This document shows positions 51,256-61,494 of a stretch of DNA of 64,000 nucleotides, one piece after another. The DNA comes from Rebecca billardiae RCC1528 (Eukaryota > Haptophyta), in contig OZ251234.1 of NCBI GenBank assembly GCA_965240325.2, forward strand, positions 868,001 to 932,000. The letters run 5' to 3'. Both the position numbers and the translations under genes were made by a program. Numbering within the stretch: the first letter of the stretch is position 1; each line of letters opens with the position of its first letter. The notes beneath the pieces were generated by a model, which searched no databases, was not told the origin of the DNA, and saw only the letters and a program-made list of their open reading frames with translations.

Positions 51256-53670
51256 ATGGCGGGCTGGCTGCGTTGCGCGTTGCTCGTCGTGTGGTGCTGC
51301 ACGGGTGGCGCCTCCGCGCGGCTGGTGGGCGAGCTCGAGCCGTGTCGAGCCCCATGGTTCGCCTCGTACAAGCACGGCTCCGCGCACGCCGCCGATGCGC
51401 CGGCCGCGGCCGCGGCCGAGTGCTCGCAAGCTGTGCGCTCTGCCCTCAAGCAGCACGCGGTGATGGACTGGGTGGCGGGGTCGGCCGAGCCGCCGGTGCC
51501 GCCACCCGAGCCGCTGCCCGTCGTCTCCGTCATGACGCACCGCGAGTTCGTCCTCGGCTGCCACTCCTTCGAGTCCCTCTTCTCGCACCGCATGCCGACG
51601 TACTTTGTGTTCAACGAAGAGTTCAGCGCCGCGTGGGGCCTGGGCGGGCTGCTGCGCGAGCGCGCCCCGCGCGCGTCGCAGCTCCTCGTGCTCTCGCGCC
51701 TGCCCGGCGAGATCATCGCGCGCGGCGTCGTCACTGCGCTCCTCTCCGCGCAGCCCGCCGCGCGCGAGCCCGAGTTTCTCTTCTTCTCGCACTGCGATAT
51801 TCACCCGCTGCCGCGCTGGCAGCCGCGCGGGCTGCCGTCGTACGAGGCGGCGGTGGCGGAGCTCGCGGCGGACTTCCGCGCGGAGAAGGCGCGCCGCGCG
51901 CTCGGCCGGACCAGCGTGCGCTCCGACGGCGGCTACGGCCACGTCTCGCCCGACTTTTGGCGCGGCAACGCGTCGTGCGCCGCGCTGCCCGCCTCGGCGC
52001 GCGCGTCGATGCCGGTGTACGCGATGAACACGGTGCTGGTGGAGAGCGTGCCGGCGAACAGCAGCCTGGTGGGCGCGGTGGTGCATGGCGTCGACGTCGG
52101 CGGGTACGTCGCGCAGGGCGGGCTCATCGCCTCCGCGCACGCGCGCGCGGCCGCGCCCGACGCCGAGCCTTGGCTGTCGGACACGGGCTCTTGGCTGGAG
52201 GACCACGCCCTCATGTACGACCTGCGCATGTTCCGCGCGCTGCACCGGGCGTGGGCGCTCGACGCGGCGGGGGACGTGCTGTTCCACAACGAGTACTTCC
52301 AGCCCGAGCTGCTCTGCCGCATGGGCTGGACCTCCCTCCGCACCAACGAGGTGTACTTGCACTACTCGACGCGGCTGGAGGACGACCGGCCGTTTGCGCG
52401 TGCCCACCGCAACACGGAGCTCCGGCGCAGGCCGAGCAACATGCGCCGGCGCGACGGGCTGCCGGTGTACGCGGCGGCGCGCGAGGGCGGATCCGGCGCG
52501 TCGCCCCCGTCCGTGTACGCGCGCGTCGACCTCGACTGGCTCCGCGCCTTCCAGCTCGAGCTGCTGTACGCACGCATGTCTCCTGCCGCGCGCGTGCGCG
52601 AGCACGTCGCGGCCAACGCGCTGCTGCGCTCGCAGCACTTCCTCGAGTGGGGGAACAACGTGTTCGCGCTGTTCGGCCGGCGCACGATGCTGCCCAGCGT
52701 GCTCGCCCGCGCGCCCGAGCGCCGCGCCGAGCTGCGCGAGCTCGTCGACGCGGGCCTCGGCCCGCTCTTTGGCGTGGCGGGCTATGAGCCGTCTGGGACG
52801 CGCGCCGAGCCGCTGCCTGACCAAGACTTTCTCGTGCTGCGCCGCACGTCGTTCCCGCTCTCGCGGTACTTCCACGTGGCGTACGCGCAGGGCGTGCGCG
52901 CGGAGTCGGCGCCGCCCGTGCCGCGCGGCTGCCGCGCCGTCAGCCAGCCCTTCTCCATCGGCAACGACGTGCACGCGTGCGTCCTGTTCCTCGACCTCGC
53001 GACGGCCGACAACCGGCGCGTCGCCGTGTACGGATCGAACTTCCGCACGCTCGGCGGGGCGGAGGGGTGGGAGCTGGGCGCGGCGGCGTCGGCGGAGTCG
53101 TCGTCGCGCGCGCCGCCGGTGCTGCGGCTGCCGCTCTCCGCGCGGCTGCTCGCGATCGGCTCGCCCATGGTCGCCCAGCCCGGCCGCTCCGCGCCCGCCG
53201 AGACGGTTCTGGACGCGGCCGCGCGCGTGTGCGAGAGGCTGGGCGTCCCGGCACTCGCCGAGCGGCTCGGCGGCGGCGGTGGCGGCGGCTCGTGGGTGCC
53301 GCACGCCGTGCAGCGCATGCGCGCGCTGCTCACCGGCGAGCCCGCGCCGCCCGCCGCCGCCGAGGGCTACCACTTCCCGCGCCCCGCCGACACGTGGTAC
53401 GCGCGCATGCGCACCCTCAAGCCGATCGACAGCGCGGCGGACACGGCGTCGTTTGGGTACCCGCAGGGCGTGCCGGTCGCGAGCGTCCGGACGCTGTGCG
53501 AGGGCGCGCGCGTGCGCACGACGCCGCGCGGCCGGATCAATGCGCAGCTCTGCTCGGCGATGTCGCCCGCGCCTCCCGGCGCGGGCCCCGGGCCGGACCA
53601 CCGGCTTGCGCCGCAGATGATTTGCTGCAGCCTGCAGCGCTGCCACACGTGCGACATCTTCTCGCCCTGA
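51256..53670 (+). CDS. large lumenal protein with a GT-A-like N-terminal region (unassigned)
   Basis: The 804-aa single-exon product has a signal peptide (MAGWLRCALLVVWCCTGGASA). The first third looks like a sugar-nucleotide fold: VVSVMTHREFVLGC, TYFVFNEEFSAAWG and EFLFFSHCDIHPLPRW, where CDIH is in the place of a DxD motif. VYAMNTVLVESV, DHALMYDLRMFRALH and FHNEYFQPELLCRMGW are distinctive. The C-terminal part is rich in Ala and Arg with paired cysteines ending QMICCSLQRCHTC. I cannot assign a family. Its divergent neighbour is a glycosyltransferase, which supports but does not prove a role in glycan synthesis. Confidence 0.65.
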   Translation: MAGWLRCALLVVWCCTGGASARLVGELEPCRAPWFASYKHGSAHAADAPAAAAAECSQAVRSALKQHAVMDWVAGSAEPPVPPPEPLPVVSVMTHREFVLGCHSFESLFSHRMPTYFVFNEEFSAAWGLGGLLRERAPRASQLLVLSRLPGEIIARGVVTALLSAQPAAREPEFLFFSHCDIHPLPRWQPRGLPSYEAAVAELAADFRAEKARRALGRTSVRSDGGYGHVSPDFWRGNASCAALPASARASMPVYAMNTVLVESVPANSSLVGAVVHGVDVGGYVAQGGLIASAHARAAAPDAEPWLSDTGSWLEDHALMYDLRMFRALHRAWALDAAGDVLFHNEYFQPELLCRMGWTSLRTNEVYLHYSTRLEDDRPFARAHRNTELRRRPSNMRRRDGLPVYAAAREGGSGASPPSVYARVDLDWLRAFQLELLYARMSPAARVREHVAANALLRSQHFLEWGNNVFALFGRRTMLPSVLARAPERRAELRELVDAGLGPLFGVAGYEPSGTRAEPLPDQDFLVLRRTSFPLSRYFHVAYAQGVRAESAPPVPRGCRAVSQPFSIGNDVHACVLFLDLATADNRRVAVYGSNFRTLGGAEGWELGAAASAESSSRAPPVLRLPLSARLLAIGSPMVAQPGRSAPAETVLDAAARVCERLGVPALAERLGGGGGGGSWVPHAVQRMRALLTGEPAPPAAAEGYHFPRPADTWYARMRTLKPIDSAADTASFGYPQGVPVASVRTLCEGARVRTTPRGRINAQLCSAMSPAPPGAGPGPDHRLAPQMICCSLQRCHTCDIFSP

Positions 53671-54507
53671 GGCGCGTCACGTCCAATGCAGAGTGCCACG
53701 AGGGTTTGTTAAGATTCGCAGTCTGGATCGTCGTCGATCCTACTCGATACCTTGACCACTGCATTGCAGACGATGCCAGTCTCAGTTTATTAGTTGGCAG
53801 TGTCACAGGTGAGACTGCCACTGATGACCGAGTGCCGCCGACTCCTCGTAAATCAGTCGTCCGGGCTGCACTCTGAATAACACTTCAAGCTAGCTAGTAA
53901 ATATATATATATAATAGTTACTACTACACACTTACACCGTTACAGATGACAGCAGATGCGCGCGCGACTCAATACTACTACATTTACAGATCCGGACGAC
54001 GACGAGAGTAAGCAACGACTGACGACGAGTGGCAAAATAGGCTACACGGAGTAGACTGTACAGTAACAGTAGCTAGATGCCATCAGGCCCTCAGTCCGCC
54101 TCACTGTCGATCCGATTGAGACAGCAGTAGGCTTCATCATCAGAGTGATGAGAGTATCTCAGATGATACGACACTGCGGACAGCGTCTAAGCTTGCCACG
54201 TACTACGTACGTAGTCTGACTGTCACTGAGTGAGAGTCGGACCGCGTGACGGTCAGCCGCGATCAGTCAGAATCAGTGCGCGACATCGCGCGTCGCGTCA
54301 TCGGACGCGGACGACTACTCTGTAGGCTTCGCGTCAGCACTCATCACGACCGTATACTGTACGTACGAGTGTACAACTGGCTCTGAGAACTCTAAACTCT
54401 GCCCAGGTGGCCATCAGGCCATATCAGGCTCAGCAGGCTCGGGCAGCACGCCAGCAGGCTGCGCGCGTACTGCTGTACTACCGGTCAGCACGCCACTGCG
54501 ACTCCGA
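53671..54507. other. intergenic stretch
   Basis: The convergent 3' region is low in GC after 53870, with an AT tract near 53900-53914 and many CAGT/ACTG words. No gene is seen. Confidence 0.6.
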
Positions 54508-55887
54508 TCACCCACCAAACAAGGCGGCCTTCAGGGCGGAGAGCGGCTCCTGGAGAGCACTCTGATCAACATCGCTGCCGAGCTCGAGCGTCGTGACGTC
54601 GGCCAGGTACGTCTCCGCGGCCTGCAGGCTCGTGCCGACGAACGCCGTGCGGTCGCGGAGGGCCGTGTGCCACGGGCCGCCGTCAGTGAGAGCTGCGTCC
54701 ACGTCCGCCGAGCAGAAGGTGGAGGCGTTCACCGCCTTCTCGAAGCGCGCGCGCAGCGCATCGGCCGAGTGCCACGCGGGGAGGAGCCGCGCCTCCTCGG
54801 CGATCGAGAAGCGCAGCAGCTCCGCGAGCTGTCGCTGCGACGCGCAGCGCAGCGGCAGCGGCGGCAGCTCGCCGCGCGCCAGCCGGTCCTCAAGCCAGCG
54901 CGCAGCGCCGCCGAGGAGGGTCGTGCTGGCGATGGTCTTGCGGATGATGCCGCGCTTGGTCGCGGCGGTGAGCACGTCCAGCACGCTCATGTGCTCGCGC
55001 GGGCGCGCGGAGTGCAGCCGTGCCGTGACCAGCGCGCGCCCCGTCGAGCTCTCCTGCAGCCACTCACACGAGCGCTGCGCGCTCATGTGCGCGCACATGA
55101 GCTGCCTGAGCGGCGGCTCGGCGGCGTGGATGTTGAGCAGGGTGACATCGGCGCCGAGGGCGCGGTACCGATCGTACACCGAGCCCGACCAGCCGTGCTC
55201 CCGCCAGTGCGCCCTGCTGCCCGGCGACTTGCCCAGGAAGTCGACGAGCGTCGCGTACGGCGGCAGCCCCCCGAACCGCTCGACAGCCTTGCCGAGCGTG
55301 CGCGGAAGGATCGCCTTGTCTTTAAAGATCTGGTTGTGCAGGGAGGGGACCCACTCGAAGAGCCGGCGGTACGCCACGACGACGCGCACGCTGCGCAGCC
55401 GCGGCGCGAGCGCGCCGAGCAGCCACGTCGCGTTGCACTTCGGCATCGAGAAGCCCTCCGAGGAGAGAAGCAGCCGAGCGCCCGGCGCTGCGGCCGTCTG
55501 GCCGACGGCCTTGTCGAGCGCGACGAGCTCGCGCGAGTCCTCCTGGACGGGGCCCGCGCCGTCGTTGTGTGACAGCGCTTGTGCGATGTTGCCGTGGCTC
55601 ATGAAGCCCGTCCACCGGCCGGGGATGCGTGGGATCACGAACGCGTCCTCGCGCGCCAGCAGCCTGCGCAGCTTGAGCGGCGGCTCAAGCAGCGCGCGCT
55701 GGATGGCCGAGCTGCCCGTCTTGCGCGGGCCGACGTGGACGATGACGCGCGCAGGGGCGGTGCGCACCGTCGGGGTGGCGTTCTTGGTCAGCGGCTGGGG
55801 CGTCAGCGCACTCGCCGCTCCCACCGCCAAGGCCACACGGACGAGCGCCAGCCTCACGCCCACGCTGCGGCTCCCGGAGGACGGCAT
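54508..55887 (-). CDS. lumenal sulfotransferase-like protein
   Basis: The 459-aa product has a signal or anchor (VRLALVRVALAVGAASA), then VIVHVGPRKTGSSAIQRALL, the phosphosulfate-binding loop of the sulfotransferase P-loop fold, and later LRSVRVVVAYRRLFEWVPSLHNQ, equivalent to the 3'-phosphate-binding segment. These spacings fit carbohydrate sulfotransferase-like algal proteins. It should use PAPS in the Golgi. It is not closely similar to the sulfotransferase at 19273-20973 by eye. Acceptor unknown. Confidence 0.75.
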   Translation of the reverse strand: MPSSGSRSVGVRLALVRVALAVGAASALTPQPLTKNATPTVRTAPARVIVHVGPRKTGSSAIQRALLEPPLKLRRLLAREDAFVIPRIPGRWTGFMSHGNIAQALSHNDGAGPVQEDSRELVALDKAVGQTAAAPGARLLLSSEGFSMPKCNATWLLGALAPRLRSVRVVVAYRRLFEWVPSLHNQIFKDKAILPRTLGKAVERFGGLPPYATLVDFLGKSPGSRAHWREHGWSGSVYDRYRALGADVTLLNIHAAEPPLRQLMCAHMSAQRSCEWLQESSTGRALVTARLHSARPREHMSVLDVLTAATKRGIIRKTIASTTLLGGAARWLEDRLARGELPPLPLRCASQRQLAELLRFSIAEEARLLPAWHSADALRARFEKAVNASTFCSADVDAALTDGGPWHTALRDRTAFVGTSLQAAETYLADVTTLELGSDVDQSALQEPLSALKAALFGG

Positions 55888-57916
55888 CGTGAATACAGTA
55901 TCAGCAGTTGAGTAGCTATGTATCAGCCATCAAGCGCATTCAGATCGAAACATGACGATGATGGATTGTCCGGCGCGCACAGATTTCGGCCGGACGGCTT
56001 CATGGACGGTGGCAGATGGCGTCATATTAATAGTCCAGAGCGATTGAAGGGTGCCTTCGTGAGCTGTGTGTATCCTAGTAAACGGTTCGCCTGCCTGAGC
56101 TGTGTGCGTCTCTTATTCTTATAGTAAACTGTAGTGCGCTGTAACGGTTGCCGGACGCCCCCTCACTGAGACTGTCTGAGAGTTGGCCCCTCCACACAGG
56201 CGGCCGCCCGCGCGGCGCACGGGCGGTACACGGCCTCCTGCGGTCCTGCCAGATCGGTGAGCTGACGAGACTGTCTGACAAGTGACGACAGAAGCATTAC
56301 GCGTGGCCGGGAATCAGAGCCGGTGGCAATCCGCGCCCGGATCAGTCAGTCAGACCGCCTCAGTCAGTGATGTGTTCCTTCACTGATTCAGCCAACCATT
56401 ACAGTAAGAACCAATCTGGCAATCATCCCTGCTGCATGCACGGACGGACGACCAACTGCGGCAGCGCGCGCGTCGCGGTGATCTGAGGGCCGACCAGCGC
56501 CAATTGCCGCAGCATCTATCAGCTGGGGGAGCGGGCGGGCGCGTTAAGCACTCATACGCCGTCATACGGCAGAGTCAGAATGCTACAGTATAATTTGAAA
56601 CCGATAATGACCGATAGCTCCGGCGCCGACGATTTTCGAATTGAGTGATCTGACCGGGTTGGTGACACTGGCGGCGATGGGATAGCCGGGACCCGCCTCA
56701 CAGACGTGCTGAGTCGGGTGCTGACGTGTCTGAGCGGCCGTAATTAATCAGGCAGTTGTGCTTCACGTCGCCTCTTTCAACATACTATAGCACGCTCGCA
56801 CGTGAGCTGCGGACTCAGGCAGCCCGCGGACAGACGCCCCCGGGGCCAGCCGGCCCGCACTGCCTGCTGAGGGAATACGCGAACCACTCCCCCTAGCTGT
56901 GGTGCAACCGCCGACCCCTCGGCAATGCAGCCTGCTCTCCCTACCTCCGGCCTTCGTCGGCGTTCGGCTGTCGGGTATTCGGGTGGTGCATGGCGGAGCT
57001 GCGCTGCGGCAGCGTGGCTCAACGGGCGGGCGTCCGGGCGTTGGGCAGCTAGGGCGGCGGAGGCATGTCGGCCTCCTGCCCTATGCAGGAGTCTGGCTAC
57101 GTCTCTCGCTATCGTAAGGTACCGTGGGGTTCGACAGCCGCTGGCCAGTTGGCCACTCGGAACTCGCGCGAAAGGCGGGACGGCCGGCGGTCGTAGCTGG
57201 AATGGGTTTTGACCGGGGCTTGGGGCCCTCACGACGTGCGCGACGACGAGCGAGGCGGCGGCGCGCGGCGCGCGCGCGAGAGTAGAGCGTGCATACGAGC
57301 CTACGGTACGGTCCGTGCTTGACGAGCGCGCGCCGAGGCCGCACCCCGCCTCCTCGTCGCGCGATTTTTTCCCCTTCAAAACGTACCGTGGGCGAGGGCG
57401 CGGCGTGTGCGCGTGCGGTTGGCGCTCTGCGTGTGCCCAACATGTTCGTACATCACGCCCCGCACCGAATCGCGCTTTGAAATCACTTCGCGAGCGGACG
57501 GCGCGCATCGCATGCGAGGATTGCACGTGCCATTTCTGTGCTTCCGAGCAGGCATTGCGCGGGCATGAGGAGAAAACGAGTGAGCTGTGCATGACTGACG
57601 CGTCTCATGACGCACATGCGGCTTCAACTGGCGCCTTGGCCGCGCCTCGCAGGCCCTTGCCCATGCTGAAGCTGCGTGCGTGCATGCGTCGTGCGTGACC
57701 GGATTGGCGGCCAATCTCGCCAAGGGAGATACAGTAGCCGGCTACAGTATCTCCCTTGATCTCGCCTGCCTCAGCTGATTGCGTCTCTTACTGCACTGTA
57801 TTAATCTTAGTAAACCGGTACTCATGAGCCACCTTCTACAATAATAAACAAGCCGTCACCAGTCACCACCGGTGACGAAGACGTCGTGATTCCCACGCCC
57901 CCCGGCCCGCCGTGCC
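55888..57916. other. long intergenic stretch
   Basis: No gene is seen. A related segment occurs twice (GCCTGCCT, AGCTG, GCGTCTCTTA, then TAGTAAAC) at about 56091-56131 and 57766-57817. The palindrome at 57722-57757 lies just before the second copy. Frames in the 57.2-57.7 kb GC-rich part have no domain. Confidence 0.55.
57722..57757. repeat. 36-bp near-perfect palindrome
   Basis: The arms AAGGGAGATACAGTAGCC and GGCTACAGTATCTCCCTT pair with one mismatch per arm and no spacer. Confidence 0.85.
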
Positions 57917-59032
57917 ATGCCCGGTGACGTTGGCCCCCGGATGGCGCATGGGCCCGCGCGGCGCACCGCGAGCTTACCGCCCATGCGGCCCTTGGAGAAA
58001 GGACCGTCCTGGAGCAAGCTCGCGCGCGTCAGCTTGCCGCCCATGGTGCACTTGGAGAAACGCGGGTCGTGGAAAGAACTCGTTGCAGGCAAGCGGCGCG
58101 AGCGCCAGGCCGTCAATGGGGTGGAGCTGCCGGTCCTGCGACTCTACGGCTTCCGTGGATTGCGCACCGTGCACGGCACGCCGATCAAGGAGCTCCCGCC
58201 GGAGGAGCAGGAGAAGCTGATGGCCATCAAGGACGAGGAGCCGCTGCTCTGGGCCGGTCACGTCGCGCTCTCGACGGATGGGGGTAAGACGCTGTACGGC
58301 TTCCAGTGCGTCGTGCCGCCGGGGTACTCTACTCATGACGTCATCAGCCAGCTCATGGCGCACCAGCCTCTCCCGGGGCTCGTGACGGACGACACGGCGC
58401 TTTTCGAGAAGGCGCGGCAGAAGGCGCGCGGCGAGGGCTGGAACACGCATGTGTTTGAGAACCACAAGCTGCTCAACGCAGACCGCCTGGACGCCATCCA
58501 CAAGCGGCTCGTCGCGCTGAGCAAGATCACGGACGGCTCGCACGGGTACAGGTACTGCTTCCCCACGGTCGAGCCGGATCCTGTCACGGGGAAGCATTTC
58601 CCTGATGACCTCACGGCCAACTGCGCGACGTTTGCGCAGATGGCGTTCGGCGTGACCATCCCCGATCCGAGCGGCAACCTGCGCTACTTCATGCCCGAGG
58701 TCAAGTCCGCCGCGACTTCGAGGGGCTTCAAGCGGATGCGCGCGTCGTCGCTCGGCAACTCCTCGCTACAAGCAGGGCACGACGCTGCGCTGCGCTTTCG
58801 TCAGGTGGTCCTCCACGCGAACTCTGCAAAGCAGGCTCAGCTCAAGCTGCCCCCGCTGCCATCCAGCTCGTCGAGAGGCGGCAGTGCTGCTCTGCCCGCT
58901 GCTCCGTTGCACCGCCCACGGAGAAGCGGGGCGGACATGCCGGACCTGCCCAAGCTGGTGCTGTTCGCGCCGGAGATGGATAGGCAGCACCAACCTACTC
59001 GTGTTGTGGAGCGCCGACGGTCTGTTGCCTGA
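57917..59032 (+). CDS. papain-fold-like protein of unknown function
   Basis: The 371-aa product has two tandem units of about 23 residues at its N-terminus (LPPMRPLEKGPSWSKL and LPPMVHLEKRGSWKEL). Then comes a globular region with WAGHVALSTDGGKTLYGFQC and, about 120 residues later, YRYCFPTVEPD and ANCATFAQMAFGVTIPD, ending LRYFMPE. A His in GHVAL followed later by Cys in an NCxTFA motif is the order seen in permuted NlpC/P60 and LRAT-like cysteine enzymes. I infer such a fold, not an activity. The C-terminal 100 residues are low complexity. No signal peptide is visible. Confidence 0.6.
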   Translation: MPGDVGPRMAHGPARRTASLPPMRPLEKGPSWSKLARVSLPPMVHLEKRGSWKELVAGKRRERQAVNGVELPVLRLYGFRGLRTVHGTPIKELPPEEQEKLMAIKDEEPLLWAGHVALSTDGGKTLYGFQCVVPPGYSTHDVISQLMAHQPLPGLVTDDTALFEKARQKARGEGWNTHVFENHKLLNADRLDAIHKRLVALSKITDGSHGYRYCFPTVEPDPVTGKHFPDDLTANCATFAQMAFGVTIPDPSGNLRYFMPEVKSAATSRGFKRMRASSLGNSSLQAGHDAALRFRQVVLHANSAKQAQLKLPPLPSSSSRGGSAALPAAPLHRPRRSGADMPDLPKLVLFAPEMDRQHQPTRVVERRRSVA

Positions 59033-59501
59033 CCGCTGACGCCTGCCGGTGGCGTGAGGCGCCGGCTGGCCCCGGTGCGGGTGCTCACACAGGTCATCAG
59101 CGGTCAATGGTAGTATCAGTCCAGAGATATTAGCAGAGGGTCATCGTGCCTGAGCTGCTGTCAGTCTGCTGTGTGCGACGTAGCCGCCTGCTCGGCTCCG
59201 TCAGCGCCTGCGTGGCCGGACCACCCCGGTCCGGGCGAGTGATGAACTGATGTGTGTGACTGCGCCAGCTGCAGTAATCAGCAGCAGTATATACATATAT
59301 ATATGGCAACGCCGTGATGGCGGCAGCCGAACAGCCTGGGCTGATGCACTGAGCAGCCAGCGTACCAGGCTGCTGCTCGGACGATTCAGTTTCATCATGC
59401 GCACTTGATATATCATCATCACTATAACTGTCATCACATATTCATCATATCGACGATCATATATCGTCATCAATACGGCGCGACAGGCTTCATCATCAAT
59501 T
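59033..59501. other. intergenic gap, convergent genes
   Basis: A short TA tract lies at about 59287-59303 and ATCATCA words follow. No gene is seen. Confidence 0.6.
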
Positions 59502-61337
59502 TCAAGGCCCGCTCACGTGCGCTTTCGATTTCACGCTGCCCGGATGCCAGCGCTCTGCCGCCGCGTTACTCTCGCAGCGGCTGCAGTTCGCCAGGGCGTC
59601 GCCCCCGCCGCCGCGCAGCCGCACCAGGTGAGCAATCGAGCGGCCGTACTTGCCGCCGGTGTAGAAGAAGTGCCCAGCGTGGCGCAGGGCGTGCAGCACG
59701 TCCTCGTCCGGCGGCTGACCGAGCCGAAGCTGCACGGTGTGGCCACGCGCCTCGAGGTAGCGGCGCACAGCGTGCACGTACAGGCAGGTCTTGACGACGC
59801 TGCCACGGCTGCCTTCAGTATTTGGAGTGCCGCTGCCGCTGCGCGCGCCGGCCGCCGAGGCCGCGCCATGCCGCCTCGTCGCGTCGGGCGGGCCGAGGTG
59901 CGCCGCCGCCATCAGCGTCACCGCGCTGCGCGCCGGCAGGCACGAGAAGCAGCGCAGCGGCAGCACGTACGCGTCGCTTGGCTTCTCCTTGCGCAGCAGG
60001 CCTGGGCCGATAGGGTTGAAATAGGTCTGCTTGGCGAGCATCGTGCTCACGGAGGGCGGCGCGCTGTCGACCACGTCCCCCACTCGCACGTGCACCACTA
60101 CGCTGGCATTCGGCGCGTCGGCACGCGGCTCCTCGTGTGCGCGCGCCGCATCGCCGAGCCCAGCGCCAGCCAGCTCGAGCAGCAGCGAAGTGTTGAGCAG
60201 CGCGCGCTCGCGCACGCTGCGCGGCGTGCGCCTGCCGTCATACCGAGCCAGCTGCGCCTGCGTGTACCGCGCGGCGAGGGAGCCGGGGTAGCGCTCGCAC
60301 GCGGCGCCGCACGCGCGCGACTGCCACGGGAAGTGCAGAGTCAGAAGGTCGAGCAGCTGGTAATGCTCCCAGCCGGCTGGCTCGAGGAAGGCCGCCAGGT
60401 GCGTGTCGTCCGCGCAGGCGAGATTCTCGTGGTGCAGGTGGCGCGAGGCCGCGCACTCAGAGGCGAGCGATGCGCCGCTTGCGCCGCCATCGGGGGTGCT
60501 CTGGCGGAGCGATGCGGGCTCGACGCAGCCCAGGCCGCGCGCGGCGCGCCGCCAGTGCGCCCCCTTCAGCACTGAGCGCAGGCGCGGCTGCACGAACGCT
60601 ACGAGCAGCTCAGGATCGGCCACCGGTGATGCTGCATCCTCGGAGGGGGCGGGGGCGGGGATCGCGCTGGCACTGGCTCCTTCGCGGCCGGCCTCTCGGC
60701 TGCCGAGGCACGCACACACGAACGCCGCATGCTCGAGCGCCCCGACCGCGCCCGTAAGCCGCGCCAACGCCTGCCGGTGCTCCTGCTCCTGCAGCCCGGC
60801 CGCCGCGCGCAGAGGCTTGCCGCCACCTGATCGCGACCCCAGTCCAACGGCGCGGGAGGCCGGCTGGTGCTGCGTGCTCAGGTCGGCGACGACGCGCACG
60901 TCCTGCGCCGCGTGCGTGGCCGCCGCCATCAGCGCGCGCAGCCTGCGCTCGCGCCGCGGGCACGCGAAGCCGATCACTCGGGCGTCCGGGTGCCGCCTCA
61001 CCAGCCCGCCAAGCCATCGGGCCAGGCTCGTCTCGTCGGTCGCGAGGGCAGGCATGGCGGTCACCCATGCGCACGCGCCACCGTCGCAGCTGCGAAGCAG
61101 CCGCTCCCACGCGCCGAGCGCGGCGTCGGTCAGCGTGCTGACACACACAAAGCGCACGCCGTCCGCGTCCGCGTAGAAGCTCTTCTGCGCCCGAGCGCCC
61201 GCCGCCTGCTCGTAGATGTCGGGGTCGGCTGCCAGCAGAGCCCACTCTCGCTCGCCCGGCTCTCCACTGCAGACAATCAGGCAGGCGACGAGAGCGAGGT
61301 TGCTCCTCCATCTCGACTTGGCGCGCAGAGCCCCCAT
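59502..61337 (-). CDS. HxRxGD fucosyltransferase-like lumenal protein
   Basis: From the ATG at 61337 the product is 611 aa with a hydrophobic signal or anchor (NLALVACLIVCSG). The key motif is VVVHVRVGDVVDSAPP, an HxRxGD signature found in GT11 and related fucosyltransferases, and near the C-terminus HALRHAGHFFYTGGKYGRSIAHLVRLRGG resembles their donor-binding part. The first 250 residues are alanine-rich and not recognised. It would act in the Golgi on glycans; fucose as donor is inferred from family motifs only. It is divergent from MoaE, 157 bp between ATGs. Confidence 0.65.
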   Translation of the reverse strand: MGALRAKSRWRSNLALVACLIVCSGEPGEREWALLAADPDIYEQAAGARAQKSFYADADGVRFVCVSTLTDAALGAWERLLRSCDGGACAWVTAMPALATDETSLARWLGGLVRRHPDARVIGFACPRRERRLRALMAAATHAAQDVRVVADLSTQHQPASRAVGLGSRSGGGKPLRAAAGLQEQEHRQALARLTGAVGALEHAAFVCACLGSREAGREGASASAIPAPAPSEDAASPVADPELLVAFVQPRLRSVLKGAHWRRAARGLGCVEPASLRQSTPDGGASGASLASECAASRHLHHENLACADDTHLAAFLEPAGWEHYQLLDLLTLHFPWQSRACGAACERYPGSLAARYTQAQLARYDGRRTPRSVRERALLNTSLLLELAGAGLGDAARAHEEPRADAPNASVVVHVRVGDVVDSAPPSVSTMLAKQTYFNPIGPGLLRKEKPSDAYVLPLRCFSCLPARSAVTLMAAAHLGPPDATRRHGAASAAGARSGSGTPNTEGSRGSVVKTCLYVHAVRRYLEARGHTVQLRLGQPPDEDVLHALRHAGHFFYTGGKYGRSIAHLVRLRGGGGDALANCSRCESNAAAERWHPGSVKSKAHVSGP

Positions 61338-61494
61338 GCTTGCCAGGCGGATCCCACGGTCCGCATGCATTTTCGGATCAGCCTCGGCGGGGAAAAAAGC
61401 AGCCCACTTGCCCAAAACTCCAATAAAAATCGTTCGTCGACGATGACGACGCAATTACGCGGTCGTCGCGGTCTCCTCGCAGCAAATCAAAGCG

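Noticed and set aside
51148-53646. 832-codon minus-strand frame
   Set aside because: It is antisense to the 804-aa lumenal protein; the plus strand has a signal peptide and balanced composition.
56780-57592. 271-codon minus-strand frame
   Set aside because: It has mixed low-complexity composition, no domain, and no matching start or splice pattern.
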